Source: Martelella endophytica
Lineage (GTDB): Bacteria; Pseudomonadota; Alphaproteobacteria; Rhizobiales; Rhizobiaceae
Direction of reading: 5' to 3'
Assembly (NCBI RefSeq): GCF_000960975.1
Contig: NZ_CP010803.1
Span: 496,001-560,000 of the forward strand
DNA: 64,000 bases
Each line of letters begins with the position of its first letter. Positions within the stretch are counted from its first letter, which is position 1. Positions 48,242-56,863 of this stretch are shown in pieces. The notes under the pieces were generated by a model, which was not told the DNA's origin, ran no database searches, and saw nothing but the letters and a program-made list of their open reading frames with translations. Both the position numbers and the translations under genes were made by a program.

Positions 48242-49564
48242 TCAGTAGTAGCCGGCGTCTTCCATGATGTAGGTCGCCTGTTCGGCGGCATCATCAAGCG
48301 CGTCCTGCGGGGTCTTTTCGCCGACGATGGCGGCCTGAAGTTCGGGCCACAGCACGTTCGAGACCTGGATCCATTCCGGGATCAGCGGCGGGGTGCGGGC
48401 GTCAGCCAGCGATTCCTGCCAGACCTGGAACATCTCGGCGAGGTTTTCCTTGCCGTTCTCGTTGAACCAGGCAATCACCTCGTCATAGGTCGCCGTGCGG
48501 GTCGGCAGGTTGCCGGCCTTGGCTTCCATGAGTTCGCTCTCGTCATTGGTCATGAACACGGCAAACGAAACGGCGGCATCCTTGTTGTCGCAATCCTGCG
48601 TAACAGAGAAGGAGTGCGAACCGGACCAGCCACCGCCATGCCCAGATGTGCCGGCGGGAGCGACGGCATAGCCGAGGTCATCCGAGATCTTCGAGGACGA
48701 CGGGTCCGCGAAGAAGGCGGCAAAGCCCGGCCAGTCGAGATCGAGGGCAAGCTGGCCTGCAGCCATCGCCTGACCGATATCGTCCCATGTGTAGTTGACA
48801 GTACCGGCCGGCACGGCACCGGCGTCATAAACATCGATGAACCACTGCAGGGCCGCAACGCCTTCCGGCGAATTGAAGGTCGGGTGGAACTCGTCGTCGA
48901 ACATGTCGCCGCCATTGGCGCGCAGGATTTCCATGAACCGGCCCGACATGCCCTCGTCCTTGCCGGCAAAGGCGGTGCCATAAAGGTTCGGCGGATCGGC
49001 GAAGAAGATCACCTGGTCGCGGAACTCGTCATAGGTCTTCGGCGGGGCGAGATCGGTTCCGTATTTTTCCTTCCACGCCTCCTGGTTCGCCGGATCGGCG
49101 TAAAGGCTCTTGCGATAGTAGAGGTTGGAAACGTCGGTGACGCGCGGAAGCTGGACCAGCCGGCCGTCGACCTTTGCCGATTCCAGCGTGCCCGGAACAT
49201 ACTTGTCGAGTTCCGACTGCGGAATGACTTCCGAAAGATCGATATAGAGATCGCCGTATTGCGGGGCGAAGCTCGTGTGGTTGGAGCCAACGCACCAGGA
49301 AATGTCGCCGGCGGCGATGTCCTGCTTGATCTCGCGGTCGAGGTCGAAGTGGTTCTTCGACGAGACGATCTCGACCTTGGCGCCCGTCATCTCCTCCCAT
49401 TCGGGAATGCGGGTATAAAGCTTTTCGTACTGCGTACCGCCAATCAGCTTGACCTGCAGCGTGTAGCCCGGAAAGCTGCCATAATCGAAATCATCGGCGT
49501 TGGCGGTTGCGGCAAGGCCACCGACCGCGCAGCACGCCACAAGTGCTGCCTTCAGATATTGCAT
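48242..49564 (-). CDS. Carbohydrate ABC importer, periplasmic binding protein
   Basis: A 440-residue SBP family 1 protein. The signal peptide is MQYLKAALVACCAVGGLAATA, cut before DDFDYG. Then come EWEEMTGAKVEIVSS, VTDVSNLYYRKSLYAD, and GGWSGSHSFSVTQDC in the second lobe. AGGAGGA precedes the ATG at 49564; an upstream ATG five codons earlier is worse placed. It is the first gene of the eight-gene minus-strand operon and sits opposite the IclR gene. It should bind the locus substrate, inferred as L-fucose from the enzymes. The cluster also encodes a second binding-protein-like protein at 55736. Confidence 0.92.
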   Translation of the reverse strand: MQYLKAALVACCAVGGLAATANADDFDYGSFPGYTLQVKLIGGTQYEKLYTRIPEWEEMTGAKVEIVSSKNHFDLDREIKQDIAAGDISWCVGSNHTSFAPQYGDLYIDLSEVIPQSELDKYVPGTLESAKVDGRLVQLPRVTDVSNLYYRKSLYADPANQEAWKEKYGTDLAPPKTYDEFRDQVIFFADPPNLYGTAFAGKDEGMSGRFMEILRANGGDMFDDEFHPTFNSPEGVAALQWFIDVYDAGAVPAGTVNYTWDDIGQAMAAGQLALDLDWPGFAAFFADPSSSKISDDLGYAVAPAGTSGHGGGWSGSHSFSVTQDCDNKDAAVSFAVFMTNDESELMEAKAGNLPTRTATYDEVIAWFNENGKENLAEMFQVWQESLADARTPPLIPEWIQVSNVLWPELQAAIVGEKTPQDALDDAAEQATYIMEDAGYY

Positions 49565-49605
49565 GATTGTCCTCCTCAATCATTCAAGCCCAGAAAAGGC
49601 TTGAT

Positions 49606-49640
49606 CCTCCATATTTGAAAAGTCTATTTGTATATAAGCA
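49606..49640. promoter_or_regulatory. Divergent promoter with a palindromic operator shared with 53451-53480
   Basis: TGAAAA-GTC-TATTTG (49616-49630) lies in an AT-rich stretch between the binding-protein gene and the IclR gene. It is preceded by CCTCC and ATTTG and followed by ATAAG, the same arrangement as at 53451-53480. Position and similarity suggest a single regulator, most simply the adjacent IclR protein. Confidence 0.6.
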
Positions 49641-49746
49641 TCATTTCTGTGAGGCCGTCAACGTCAGTCTTGATATCGGACAGGAACAGAGCCAGTTTCA
49701 CAGCGAATTCAGGGCGGAAAATCTGCCCACCGGCCAAGGACCGACC

Positions 49747-50502
49747 ATGAGCACAGACGATTCCGACCGCTATCGCGCCCCAGCCCTCGACAAGGGCCTC
49801 GACATCTATGAACTCCTGGCCGAAACGGACGGGACGCTGAGCCAGGCGGAAATCGCCAAGGCGCTCGGGCGCACACCGAACGAGATCTACCGCATGCTCG
49901 ACCGGCTGGTGAGACGCGAATATATCCGCCGCACGCCGGAGGACCGCTACGAGATCACACTGAAGATGTTCGAGCTGGTGCATGCCCGCCCGCCGCTCAG
50001 GCGCCTCGTCAGCCAGGCGATCCCGCTCCTGCAGCATGTCGCGCAGGAGGCCGGACAGTCCTGTCACATCGTCGTCTTCGACCGCGATGCCGCTGTCGTC
50101 GTGGCACAGGTTGACGCGCCGAGCTACTGGAGCCTTGCGGTGCGCGTCGGCACCCGGCTGAAACTCACCTCGACCGGTTCGGGCCTCGTCTTCCTGGCCT
50201 TCTCGACAGCCGAAAACCGGGCGCTGATGCTGAAGGGCGCCGGCGAGACGATGTCGGCAGAGATCGAGGGCCAGCTCGAGGCGATCCGGCGCGACGGCTA
50301 CACCATCACGCCGAGCGAACAGATCGCCGGCGTCACCAATGTCTCCGCACCCGTCATCGGGCCGCTCGGTTCGGTGATGGCGGTCATCACCTCGCCCTAC
50401 ACGGAGCGCCTCGACCGCACCATCACCGATGACCGGGACCGCACGCTGAAACTGGTGCGCGAAGCAGCGGCCAGCCTTTCGAAGGGACGCGCCGACATCT
50501 GA
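49747..50502 (+). CDS. IclR-family transcriptional regulator of the sugar locus
   Basis: A 251-residue IclR protein. The winged helix-turn-helix is at 10-75 (DIYELLAETDGTLSQAEIAK; ALGRTPNEIYRMLDRLVRRE). The effector domain is at about 90-245 (LQHVAQEAGQSCHIVVFDRD; KLTSTGSGLVFLAF; ISAPV-like NVSAPVIGPLG). The ATG at 49747 excludes an open upstream stretch over the promoter. It begins a plus-strand transcript with the lactonase and mutarotase. It probably senses a fuconate-type acid and controls the divergent importer operon. Repressor or activator cannot be told. Confidence 0.9.
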   Translation: MSTDDSDRYRAPALDKGLDIYELLAETDGTLSQAEIAKALGRTPNEIYRMLDRLVRREYIRRTPEDRYEITLKMFELVHARPPLRRLVSQAIPLLQHVAQEAGQSCHIVVFDRDAAVVVAQVDAPSYWSLAVRVGTRLKLTSTGSGLVFLAFSTAENRALMLKGAGETMSAEIEGQLEAIRRDGYTITPSEQIAGVTNVSAPVIGPLGSVMAVITSPYTERLDRTITDDRDRTLKLVREAAASLSKGRADI

Positions 50503-50580
50503 GGAACATGGCGCAGGCGGGCATGGAGGAACGCCCCCGGCGCCCGCGAGACTACCCCGGCAGGGGCAAAGGGAGGAACC

Positions 50581-51405
50581 ATGCGCATCATCGATACCCA
50601 TCTTCATCTCGTCTACAAGGACCGGTTTTCCTATCCCTGGCTGAAGGACGCACCGGCGCTCGATCGCCAGACAACGGCTGAAGACTATTTCGCCCGCGCC
50701 AAAAAGCTCGGCATCGACATGGCGCTGCATATGGAGGTCGATGTCGCGGAGAAGGACATGGAGGCTGAGACCGCCTTCATCGTCGGCGCGCATGAGAAGA
50801 TCGCCGGCGCCATTGCCGCCTGCCGCCCGGAAAGCCCCGATTTTGCCGTCTACCTGGAGCGTATGGCTGCGACCCCCGGCCTGCGCGGCTTTCGCCGCGT
50901 GCTGCATGTGGTGCCGGACGAGGTATCGCAGGCGCCGCTTTTTGCCGAAAACCTCCGCCGTCTTGCAGGCTACGGCCTGACCTTCGATCTCTGCGTTTCC
51001 GCCCGCCAGCTTCCGCTCGCCATCGACCTTGCGAGGAAATGCCCGGAGGTGCAGTTCGTGCTCGACCATTGCGGCGTGCCGGATATCGAAAACGATGCCT
51101 TCTCGTCATGGGCGGAGCATATCGCCGAATGCGCGCGGCTGGAAAACGTCACCGCCAAGATCTCCGGCGTCATCGCCTATGCCGGCGCGGACTGGAGCAC
51201 GGAAAAGCTCCGGCCCTACATTTCCCACGTTCTCGATGCCTTCACCTTCAACCGCGTGGTCTGGGGCTCGGACTTTCCGGTCTGCACGATCCACGCAAGT
51301 CTCGAGGACTGGGTCGCAAGCGCGAAGGAAATCGTCTCGAAGGCAACGCCGGAGGAGCAGGAGAACTTGTTCTCGCGCAATGCCATGCGCGTCTACCGAC
51401 TCTAG
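50581..51405 (+). CDS. Amidohydrolase-family lactonase, probable L-fucono-1,5-lactonase
   Basis: A 274-residue TIM-barrel hydrolase (COG3618-like). The metal HxH is in IDTHLHLVYK at 4-13. Other motifs are ACRPESPDF, VLDHCGVPDI near 160 and WGSDFPV near 224. GGGAGGAACC precedes the ATG. It should open L-fuconolactone to L-fuconate, upstream of the dehydratase at 42133. Related proteins also accept L-galactono- or D-arabinono-lactone. It follows the IclR gene by 78 bases on the same strand. Confidence 0.85.
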   Translation: MRIIDTHLHLVYKDRFSYPWLKDAPALDRQTTAEDYFARAKKLGIDMALHMEVDVAEKDMEAETAFIVGAHEKIAGAIAACRPESPDFAVYLERMAATPGLRGFRRVLHVVPDEVSQAPLFAENLRRLAGYGLTFDLCVSARQLPLAIDLARKCPEVQFVLDHCGVPDIENDAFSSWAEHIAECARLENVTAKISGVIAYAGADWSTEKLRPYISHVLDAFTFNRVVWGSDFPVCTIHASLEDWVASAKEIVSKATPEEQENLFSRNAMRVYRL

Positions 51406-51434
51406 AGGACGAAATACCAAAACGGAGGAATACC

Positions 51435-51764
51435 ATGCAACGCATCGGGATGGTCATCGGGCTCAACGCCGACAAGGTCGCCGAATACAAGAAGCTTCAC
51501 GCCCATGCCTGGCCGGAGGTGCTGGCCATGATCAAGGCCTGCAACATCCAAAACTACACGATCTTCCTGCGCGAGCCGGAAAACCTGCTGTTCTCCTACT
51601 ACGAATACACCGGCACAGATTACGAAGCCGACATGGCGAAGATGGCCGCCGACCCCAAGACCCAGGAATGGTGGTCCGTCTGCATGCCCTGCCAGAAGCC
51701 GCTGGATACAGCGAAGGAAGGTGATTGGTGGACAGAGATGGAAGACGTGTTCCATCTCGATTGA
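51435..51764 (+). CDS. L-rhamnose mutarotase family protein (probable L-fucose/deoxy-sugar mutarotase)
   Basis: A 109-residue protein. The RhaM pattern is complete: MQRIGMVIGLNADK, YKKLHAHAWPEVLAMIKACN (catalytic His), YTIFLREPENLLFSYYEY, and EWWSVCMPCQKPL. GGAGG precedes the ATG. It interconverts alpha and beta pyranoses. In this locus an L-fucose substrate is more likely than L-rhamnose; Xanthomonas-type fucose clusters use a homologue too. It follows the lactonase by 29 bases. Confidence 0.88.
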   Translation: MQRIGMVIGLNADKVAEYKKLHAHAWPEVLAMIKACNIQNYTIFLREPENLLFSYYEYTGTDYEADMAKMAADPKTQEWWSVCMPCQKPLDTAKEGDWWTEMEDVFHLD

Positions 51765-51769
51765 GGATT

Positions 51770-52798
51770 TCAGGCGAGACCGCGCGCAACCAGCGACCGC
51801 CCCATGTCGCCCACGGTCGTTTCGATCGCCGTTGGCGGACGCCCGAGGAGGCCGGCCGCACGCGAGGAGTCGATTTCTGGATCATAGCCGAGTTCGCTCA
51901 CGATCGTCTTCATGTCGGAATCGAACAAGGCCATCAGACGAACGATAAAATCCGGCGCGCGCCGGCGGGGGATGGCGCCGGCCCGTTCGGGAACGGCCTT
52001 TGCCAGCAATGCGGCATAGTCCAGAAGACTGAGGCTCGAAAACACCGCCGGGTGCCGCCGCGAAACGGCGGCTGGATCGGTGAGTGCTGCCACATGGATG
52101 CGCGCCAGATCGCGCACGTCGACCGTATGCATGAACAGCTCTGGGAGCATCGGCACGCCGCCCTTCAGGAGACGTGCCAGAATGGCACCCGACGTACCCG
52201 GATCATCGTCAAGCAGCGGTCCGACGATGAAGCCAGGATTGATGACGGCAAGCGGGAGGCTTTCGGCGGCGGCGATCTGCCAGGCCCGACGCTCCGCCAG
52301 CACTTTCGAAAGCTGATAGGCATTGAGCTTGCCGCTGTCCGGGTCCGCCCAGTCATCCGGCCCGAGATGGCTCGGCCCCTTGCGCCCGCGCCCCGAGACG
52401 ATCGCCACGGAAGAGGACGTCAGGACCACGCGTTCGACGCCAGCCCTCTTGGCCGCCATCAGCGCCCGTTCGGTGCCATCCACTGCGGGACGGATCAGTT
52501 CGTCCGGGTCCTTGGGCATGGCGGTTACGAAAGGGGAAGCGGTATGCAACACGAAGCGCGCGCCCTCCGCCGCCTCAGCCCATCCGTCATCATGGGTCAG
52601 ATCCAGGGTGACGAAGTCAAGTCCCGTGGTGTCTGCGCCAGCAGCTGCAAGCGCCACGCGGGTGCTCTCGGCACGCGCGCGATCGACACCCGGATTGCGC
52701 AGGCTTCCGCGCACTTTATAACCGGCATTCAGGAGCTCAAGGGCGACATGGCCACCAAGAAAGCCGGTAATCCCTGTAAGGAGGACTGTATCGCGCAT
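51770..52798 (-). CDS. NAD(P)-dependent epimerase/reductase (dihydroflavonol-4-reductase-like)
   Basis: A 342-residue extended SDR. The cofactor loop is LLTGITGFLGGHVA at about 5-18, with VLHTASPFV, VVLTSSSVAIV and the catalytic YQLSK near 160. Relatives reduce aldehydes or cinnamoyl/flavonoid-like ketones with NADPH. The ATG at 52798 has GAGGA five bases upstream; an ATG eight codons earlier is less likely. It is convergent with the mutarotase gene (5-base gap) and divergent from a TetR regulator that probably controls it. It is not clearly part of the fucose route. Confidence 0.82.
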   Translation of the reverse strand: MRDTVLLTGITGFLGGHVALELLNAGYKVRGSLRNPGVDRARAESTRVALAAAGADTTGLDFVTLDLTHDDGWAEAAEGARFVLHTASPFVTAMPKDPDELIRPAVDGTERALMAAKRAGVERVVLTSSSVAIVSGRGRKGPSHLGPDDWADPDSGKLNAYQLSKVLAERRAWQIAAAESLPLAVINPGFIVGPLLDDDPGTSGAILARLLKGGVPMLPELFMHTVDVRDLARIHVAALTDPAAVSRRHPAVFSSLSLLDYAALLAKAVPERAGAIPRRRAPDFIVRLMALFDSDMKTIVSELGYDPEIDSSRAAGLLGRPPTAIETTVGDMGRSLVARGLA

Positions 52799-52824
52799 CG
52801 AATCCTCTTTTATTTTGAACAAAT

Positions 52825-52841
52825 TGAACTATAAACGTTCA
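52825..52841. promoter_or_regulatory. Candidate operator between the reductase and TetR genes
   Basis: TGAAC (52825-52829) and GTTCA (52837-52841) form a palindrome with a seven-base centre in an AT-rich 85-base divergent gap. A second TTGAAC lies at 52815. TetR proteins commonly bind such sites in their own divergent promoters. Confidence 0.45.
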
Positions 52842-52883
52842 TATCGTTAAATTTTAAATTTGACAAGTGGGCGAGCCACGACA

Positions 52884-53435
52884 ATGACGAAATCGGAAAC
52901 CCGGACCCTGAAGATCCTTGTTGCGGCACAGGCAGAGTTCCTCGAAAGCGGCCTGCGTGGTGCCACCATGCAGTCGATCGCGAGACGAGCGGGCGTCGCC
53001 AAGCCGACGCTCTACGCCTATTTCCCGGACAAGGAAGCGGTGTTTCAGGCGACACTACGCAACATCATGTCGCGCATGGTCACGGAAGCAGAAGCAATCC
53101 TCTCCGGTCCCGGCAGCGCTGTCGACCGCGCCGCCGAGGCGCTCGCGGGAAAGTATGTTTACGTCAGGGGCATGCTCGCCCACTCGCCGCACGCGCAGGA
53201 GCTGCTGGACGGCACGAAATCCGTCGGCGGTGAACTGCATGGCGAGGTTTCCGCCCTGCTTTCAGCACGGATCGCAACGCTGCTTGTCGACGAAGGTTGG
53301 CCCGAGCATGCCGCTAAGCACCGTTCGGAACTGCTGCTCGACTGCATATCCGGGCTCTATCAGAATCACGCCGCAAGCCGGACAGCACCGGAGGACGTCG
53401 CTTTTCTGGCCCGTCGGTTGCTGACCAGTCCGTAG
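52884..53435 (+). CDS. TetR-family transcriptional regulator
   Basis: A 183-residue regulator with the helix-turn-helix at about 20-52 (SIARRAGVAKPTLYAYFPDK) and a ligand domain ending FLARRLLTSP. ATG at 52884 is preferred; a TTG lies eight codons upstream in frame, and no strong ribosome-binding site decides. It is divergent from the reductase, so it likely represses it and senses its substrate. The ligand is not predictable. Confidence 0.9.
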   Translation: MTKSETRTLKILVAAQAEFLESGLRGATMQSIARRAGVAKPTLYAYFPDKEAVFQATLRNIMSRMVTEAEAILSGPGSAVDRAAEALAGKYVYVRGMLAHSPHAQELLDGTKSVGGELHGEVSALLSARIATLLVDEGWPEHAAKHRSELLLDCISGLYQNHAASRTAPEDVAFLARRLLTSP

Positions 53436-53442
53436 CTGCCTC

Positions 53443-53475
53443 TTGCATTTCCTCCAAATTTGAATAATCTATTCA
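53443..53475 (+). promoter_or_regulatory. Promoter and perfect palindromic operator of the CoA-transferase operon
   Basis: TGAATA-ATC-TATTCA (53461-53475) is a perfect 15-bp palindrome. TTGCAT at 53443 and TAATCT at 53465, 16 bases apart, could be -35 and -10 boxes, so the palindrome would cover the -10 region as in repression. The flanks CCTCC and ATAAG match those at 49606-49640. Confidence 0.6.
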
Positions 53476-53511
53476 GATAAGAATGACGCCGTTACCTGAA
53501 GGAGGAGCAGG

Positions 53512-54576
53512 TTGTCCGAGAAGTCACGCAACCCGGCGCAAAGCTGGGCGGCGGTCAGAGCCCCGCGCCCGATTGTCATCTTCGGCGGAGGTTCGATCGT
53601 CGGCGACGCCCATATGCCCGCCTACCGCATGGCCGGCCTGCCGGTCACCGGTGTTTACGATATCGACCCCGCGCAAACTGCGAAGGTCGCTGCCGAATGG
53701 GATATCACCGCGTTTTCAAGCATCGAGGAGGCCGCAGGCGTTGAGGGTGCGATCTTCGATCTCGCCCTGCCGCCGGCCGCCCATGTGGAGGTGCTGAAGC
53801 GCCTGCCCGACGGCGCCGCAGTGCTGATGCAGAAGCCGATGGGCCGCGACCTTGCGGAGGCGACGGCCATTCTGGAGATCTGCCGCAAGAAGAAGCTGAC
53901 GGCGGCGGTAAACTTCCAGCTCCGCTTCTCGCCGATGATGCTCGCCATCCACGACCTTTACGAAAGCGGGGCGCTTGGTGAACTCGTCGATGTCGAGATG
54001 CATGCCAACATGATGACGCCCTGGGATCTCTGGCCTTTCGTAAAGACCATGGACCGCGTCGAGATCCTGCTGCACTCGATCCATTATCTCGACCTGATCC
54101 GTCATTTCCTCGGCAATCCGGCCGGCGTTCACGCCCGCACCATGGGCCATCCGCTCTCGACCGTGGCCCAGACCCGCACATCGGCAATCCTCGATTACCC
54201 GGCGCCGGTCCGCGCCGTGGTTTCGGTCAACCACAACCACGATTTCGGTCCGAAATTCCAGGACTGCTACTTCCGCTTCGAAGGCACCAAGGGTGTTGCG
54301 ACGACCACGCTCGGGGTCAACCTCAACTATCCGAAGGGCGTGCCGGACGAATTGTGGTTCTCAGAGAAGGGCGGTTCGTGGCAGCAGATCCCGCTTTCCG
54401 GCACCTGGTTCCCGCATGCCTTCGTCGGCGTGATGAGCAACCTCCAGCGTTTCGTCGCCGGCGATGATGCCGAACTTGTCACCTCGGTCGAGGATGCCTG
54501 GAACACCATGGCGCTGGTCGAGGCCGCCTACCAGTCGAGCGCTTCGCCTGCGACGCCCATCAAGGAAAAACCATGA
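53512..54576 (+). CDS. Gfo/Idh/MocA-family oxidoreductase
   Basis: A 354-residue dehydrogenase-like protein starting at TTG, strongly supported by GGAGGAG at 53501-53507. The NAD-binding fold reads VIFGGGSIVGDAHMPAYRM near 22 and VYDIDPAQ; the family motif appears as MQKPMGRDL near 106. The C-terminal sheet contains HSIHYLDLIRHFLG near 190. Members oxidise sugars or inositols. It is the first gene of a four-gene overlapping operon. As a sugar dehydrogenase it could supply the L-fucose dehydrogenase step absent elsewhere in the window; this is inference. Confidence 0.87.
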   Translation: MSEKSRNPAQSWAAVRAPRPIVIFGGGSIVGDAHMPAYRMAGLPVTGVYDIDPAQTAKVAAEWDITAFSSIEEAAGVEGAIFDLALPPAAHVEVLKRLPDGAAVLMQKPMGRDLAEATAILEICRKKKLTAAVNFQLRFSPMMLAIHDLYESGALGELVDVEMHANMMTPWDLWPFVKTMDRVEILLHSIHYLDLIRHFLGNPAGVHARTMGHPLSTVAQTRTSAILDYPAPVRAVVSVNHNHDFGPKFQDCYFRFEGTKGVATTTLGVNLNYPKGVPDELWFSEKGGSWQQIPLSGTWFPHAFVGVMSNLQRFVAGDDAELVTSVEDAWNTMALVEAAYQSSASPATPIKEKP

Positions 54577-55736
54577 CAGCTGAGAATAACGACCTGCCGC
54601 TTGCCGGCGTGCTGGTGCTCGACATGTGCCAGTTCCTCTCCGGCCCCTACTGTTCGCTCCGCCTGCAGGACCTCGGCGCCCGGGTGATCAAGATCGAACG
54701 GCCTGGCCTTGGGGACCTGTCGCGGCGGCTCTATCTCTCCGACACCGAGATCGGCGGCGATTCGACCATCTTCCATGCCATCAACCGCTCCAAGGAAAGC
54801 CTTGCGATCGACATGAAGGACGAGGCGGATATCGCAGCGCTGAAAACGCTGATCGGCAAGGCCGATGTCGTGTTGCAGAATTTCCGTCCCGGTGTGATCG
54901 AACGGCTCGGCCTCGACTACAACACGGTCAAGGCCTTCCATCCGGGCATCGTCTACGGCTCGATCACCGGTTATGGCGACGAAGGGCCATGGGTTTCCCG
55001 GCCGGGGCAGGACCTGCTCGCCCAGGCGCGCTCCGGCGTGATGTGGCTGAACGGCGACGAGGACCAGGGGCCCGTGCCCTTCGGCCTTGCCGTTGCCGAC
55101 ATGCTGGCGGGTGCAGCACTCTGCCAGGGCGTGCTGGCCGCACTGGTGAAGAAGGGCCGCACCGGCATCGGCGCCCATGTCGAGACCAGCCTTCTCGAAG
55201 CGCTGATCGATTTCCAGTTCGAGGTGCTGACCACGCATCTGAACGATGGCCAGCGGCCGCCGAAGCGCTCGGCCTTCCGCTCGGCCCACGCCTATCTGTC
55301 GGCCCCCTACGGCGTCTATCCGACCGCCGACGGCTATCTGGCGCTCGCCATGATGCCGATCGACCAGCTGGCCGACGTGCTGAAAATCGCCGCACTCGAT
55401 CCCTATCGCGGCAAGCCGGACCTCTGGTTTTCGGCCCGCGACGACATCAAGCGCATCATTGCGACGGCGCTGCAGGAACAAACCACCGACCATTGGCTTT
55501 CTATTCTGGAGCCGGCCGATATCTGGTGCGCCAAGGTGCTCGACTGGAACGAACTGATGGAGCACGCCGGTTTCAAGGTGCTCGACATGCTGCAGACGGT
55601 GACACGCGAGGACGGAGTCGAAATCCGCACCACGCGCTCGCCCCTCAGGGTGGATGGCAGACGAATGCAAACCCGCCGCGCGGCGCCGAAGATCGGCGAG
55701 CAGAGCGCGGCCATACGCGCGGAGTTCGGACTTTAA
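54573..55736 (+). CDS. Class III CoA-transferase (CaiB/BaiF family)
   Basis: A 387-residue family III CoA-transferase. It starts with LPLAGVLVLDMCQFLSGPYC, then LGARVIKIERPGLGD. The catalytic aspartate lies in SRPGQDLLAQARSG near residue 149. HVETSLLEALIDFQ follows, and a C-terminal PLRVDGRRM segment is typical. It moves CoA between carboxylic acids, for example from succinyl-CoA. Its ATG overlaps the Gfo/Idh stop (ATGA), and its TAA overlaps the next ATG (TAATG). The acid it activates is unknown. A MaoC hydratase in the operon suggests an enoyl- or 3-hydroxyacyl-CoA intermediate. Confidence 0.9.
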   Translation: MTAENNDLPLAGVLVLDMCQFLSGPYCSLRLQDLGARVIKIERPGLGDLSRRLYLSDTEIGGDSTIFHAINRSKESLAIDMKDEADIAALKTLIGKADVVLQNFRPGVIERLGLDYNTVKAFHPGIVYGSITGYGDEGPWVSRPGQDLLAQARSGVMWLNGDEDQGPVPFGLAVADMLAGAALCQGVLAALVKKGRTGIGAHVETSLLEALIDFQFEVLTTHLNDGQRPPKRSAFRSAHAYLSAPYGVYPTADGYLALAMMPIDQLADVLKIAALDPYRGKPDLWFSARDDIKRIIATALQEQTTDHWLSILEPADIWCAKVLDWNELMEHAGFKVLDMLQTVTREDGVEIRTTRSPLRVDGRRMQTRRAAPKIGEQSAAIRAEFGL

Positions 55737-56863
55737 TGACAATCCTGAAGGGCATGACCTGGAACCACCCCCGCGGATACGATCCGATGGTCGCAGGCGC
55801 GGAGGCATGGGCGGAAAAGACCGGTGTCACCATCAAATGGGACAAGCGCAGCCTGCAGGATTTCGAGAGTTTTCCGGTCGAGGAACTTGCCCGGCAATAT
55901 GACCTCATCGTCATCGATCATCCGCATGTCGGCCAGGTGACGGCGGAAAACTGCCTTGCGCCGCTCGACGTTGAGGGTCGCGACGAAGAACGTGAGGCGC
56001 TTTCGGCGGGCTCCGTCGGCGTCTCCTTCCTGAGCTATCACTACAAGGGCCGGCAATGGGCCTTCCCGATCGATGCCGCCGCCCAGGTGATGGCCTACCG
56101 GGCGAACCGCGCGCCGGAAGTGCCGACAACGTGGGAGGGACTGATCGATCTCGCCCGCGACGGCCACGTGCTGCTGCCGCTTCGGCCGCCGCACAGCCTG
56201 ATGACCTTCTTCACGCTCGCCGCCAATGCTGGCACGCCCTGCCGCAACGACGGCCCCGGCCCGCTGATTTCCGAGGAGGCCGGCATCGAAACGCTGGAAC
56301 GGCTCGCCGAACTCGCAAGCCTCGTGCCCGAGGACAATTACGCCATGGACCCGATCGCCGTGCTCGAGGCGCTGTCGGCCCCAGAAGCGACGGCTTCGAT
56401 CTCGCCTTATATCTACGGCTATGTCAGCTACGCGATGGATGGCTTCCGCCCGCACCGGCTGTCGTTCACCGATATTCCGGCCGTCGGCGAGCTCGGCCCT
56501 GCCGGCTCGGCGCTCGGCGGCACCGGCATCGCCGTCTCCGCCTTCTCCGAGAACATCGAGGCAGCGACCGACTTCGCCTACTGGATCGCAAGCGGCGACG
56601 TGCAGTCGACGCTGTACCCGAAGGCCGGTGGCCAGCCCGGCCATGCGGACGGCTGGACGAGCAGCGCCGTGAACGCCACCACCAACGGCTTCTACCGCAA
56701 CACCCGCGAGACGCTGGAAAACGCCTATCTGCGTCCGCGCCACAACGGCTACATGGCCTTCCAGCAGCTCGCCTCCGACACGATCAACGAGACTTTGCTG
56801 ACCAATGCCCCGGCCCACGCCGCGATCGGCCGGATCAACAAGCTGTTCGAGGAGAGTTTCTGA
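55736..56863 (+). CDS. Solute-binding-protein-like protein without a signal peptide
   Basis: A 375-residue protein with the fold of ABC solute-binding proteins. Its start MTILKGMTWNHPRGYDPMVA leads straight into GAEAWAEKTGVTIKWDKRS. FPIDAAAQVMAYR and the VPTTWEGLIDLAR motif of family 1 proteins appear near residue 110-140. The second lobe has SALGGTGIAVSAFS. There is no hydrophobic leader, and the ATG is fixed by the TAATG overlap with the CoA-transferase, so the protein should stay in the cytoplasm. No permease or ATPase is in this operon. A sensing or enzyme-partner role is possible. Confidence 0.8.
   Translation: MTILKGMTWNHPRGYDPMVAGAEAWAEKTGVTIKWDKRSLQDFESFPVEELARQYDLIVIDHPHVGQVTAENCLAPLDVEGRDEEREALSAGSVGVSFLSYHYKGRQWAFPIDAAAQVMAYRANRAPEVPTTWEGLIDLARDGHVLLPLRPPHSLMTFFTLAANAGTPCRNDGPGPLISEEAGIETLERLAELASLVPEDNYAMDPIAVLEALSAPEATASISPYIYGYVSYAMDGFRPHRLSFTDIPAVGELGPAGSALGGTGIAVSAFSENIEAATDFAYWIASGDVQSTLYPKAGGQPGHADGWTSSAVNATTNGFYRNTRETLENAYLRPRHNGYMAFQQLASDTINETLLTNAPAHAAIGRINKLFEESF

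Noticed and set aside
52799..53511. Possible assignment of the 52884 TetR protein to the operon at 53512
   Set aside because: The operator at 53461 matches the site near the IclR gene instead, and the TetR gene's own divergent gap holds a different palindrome.
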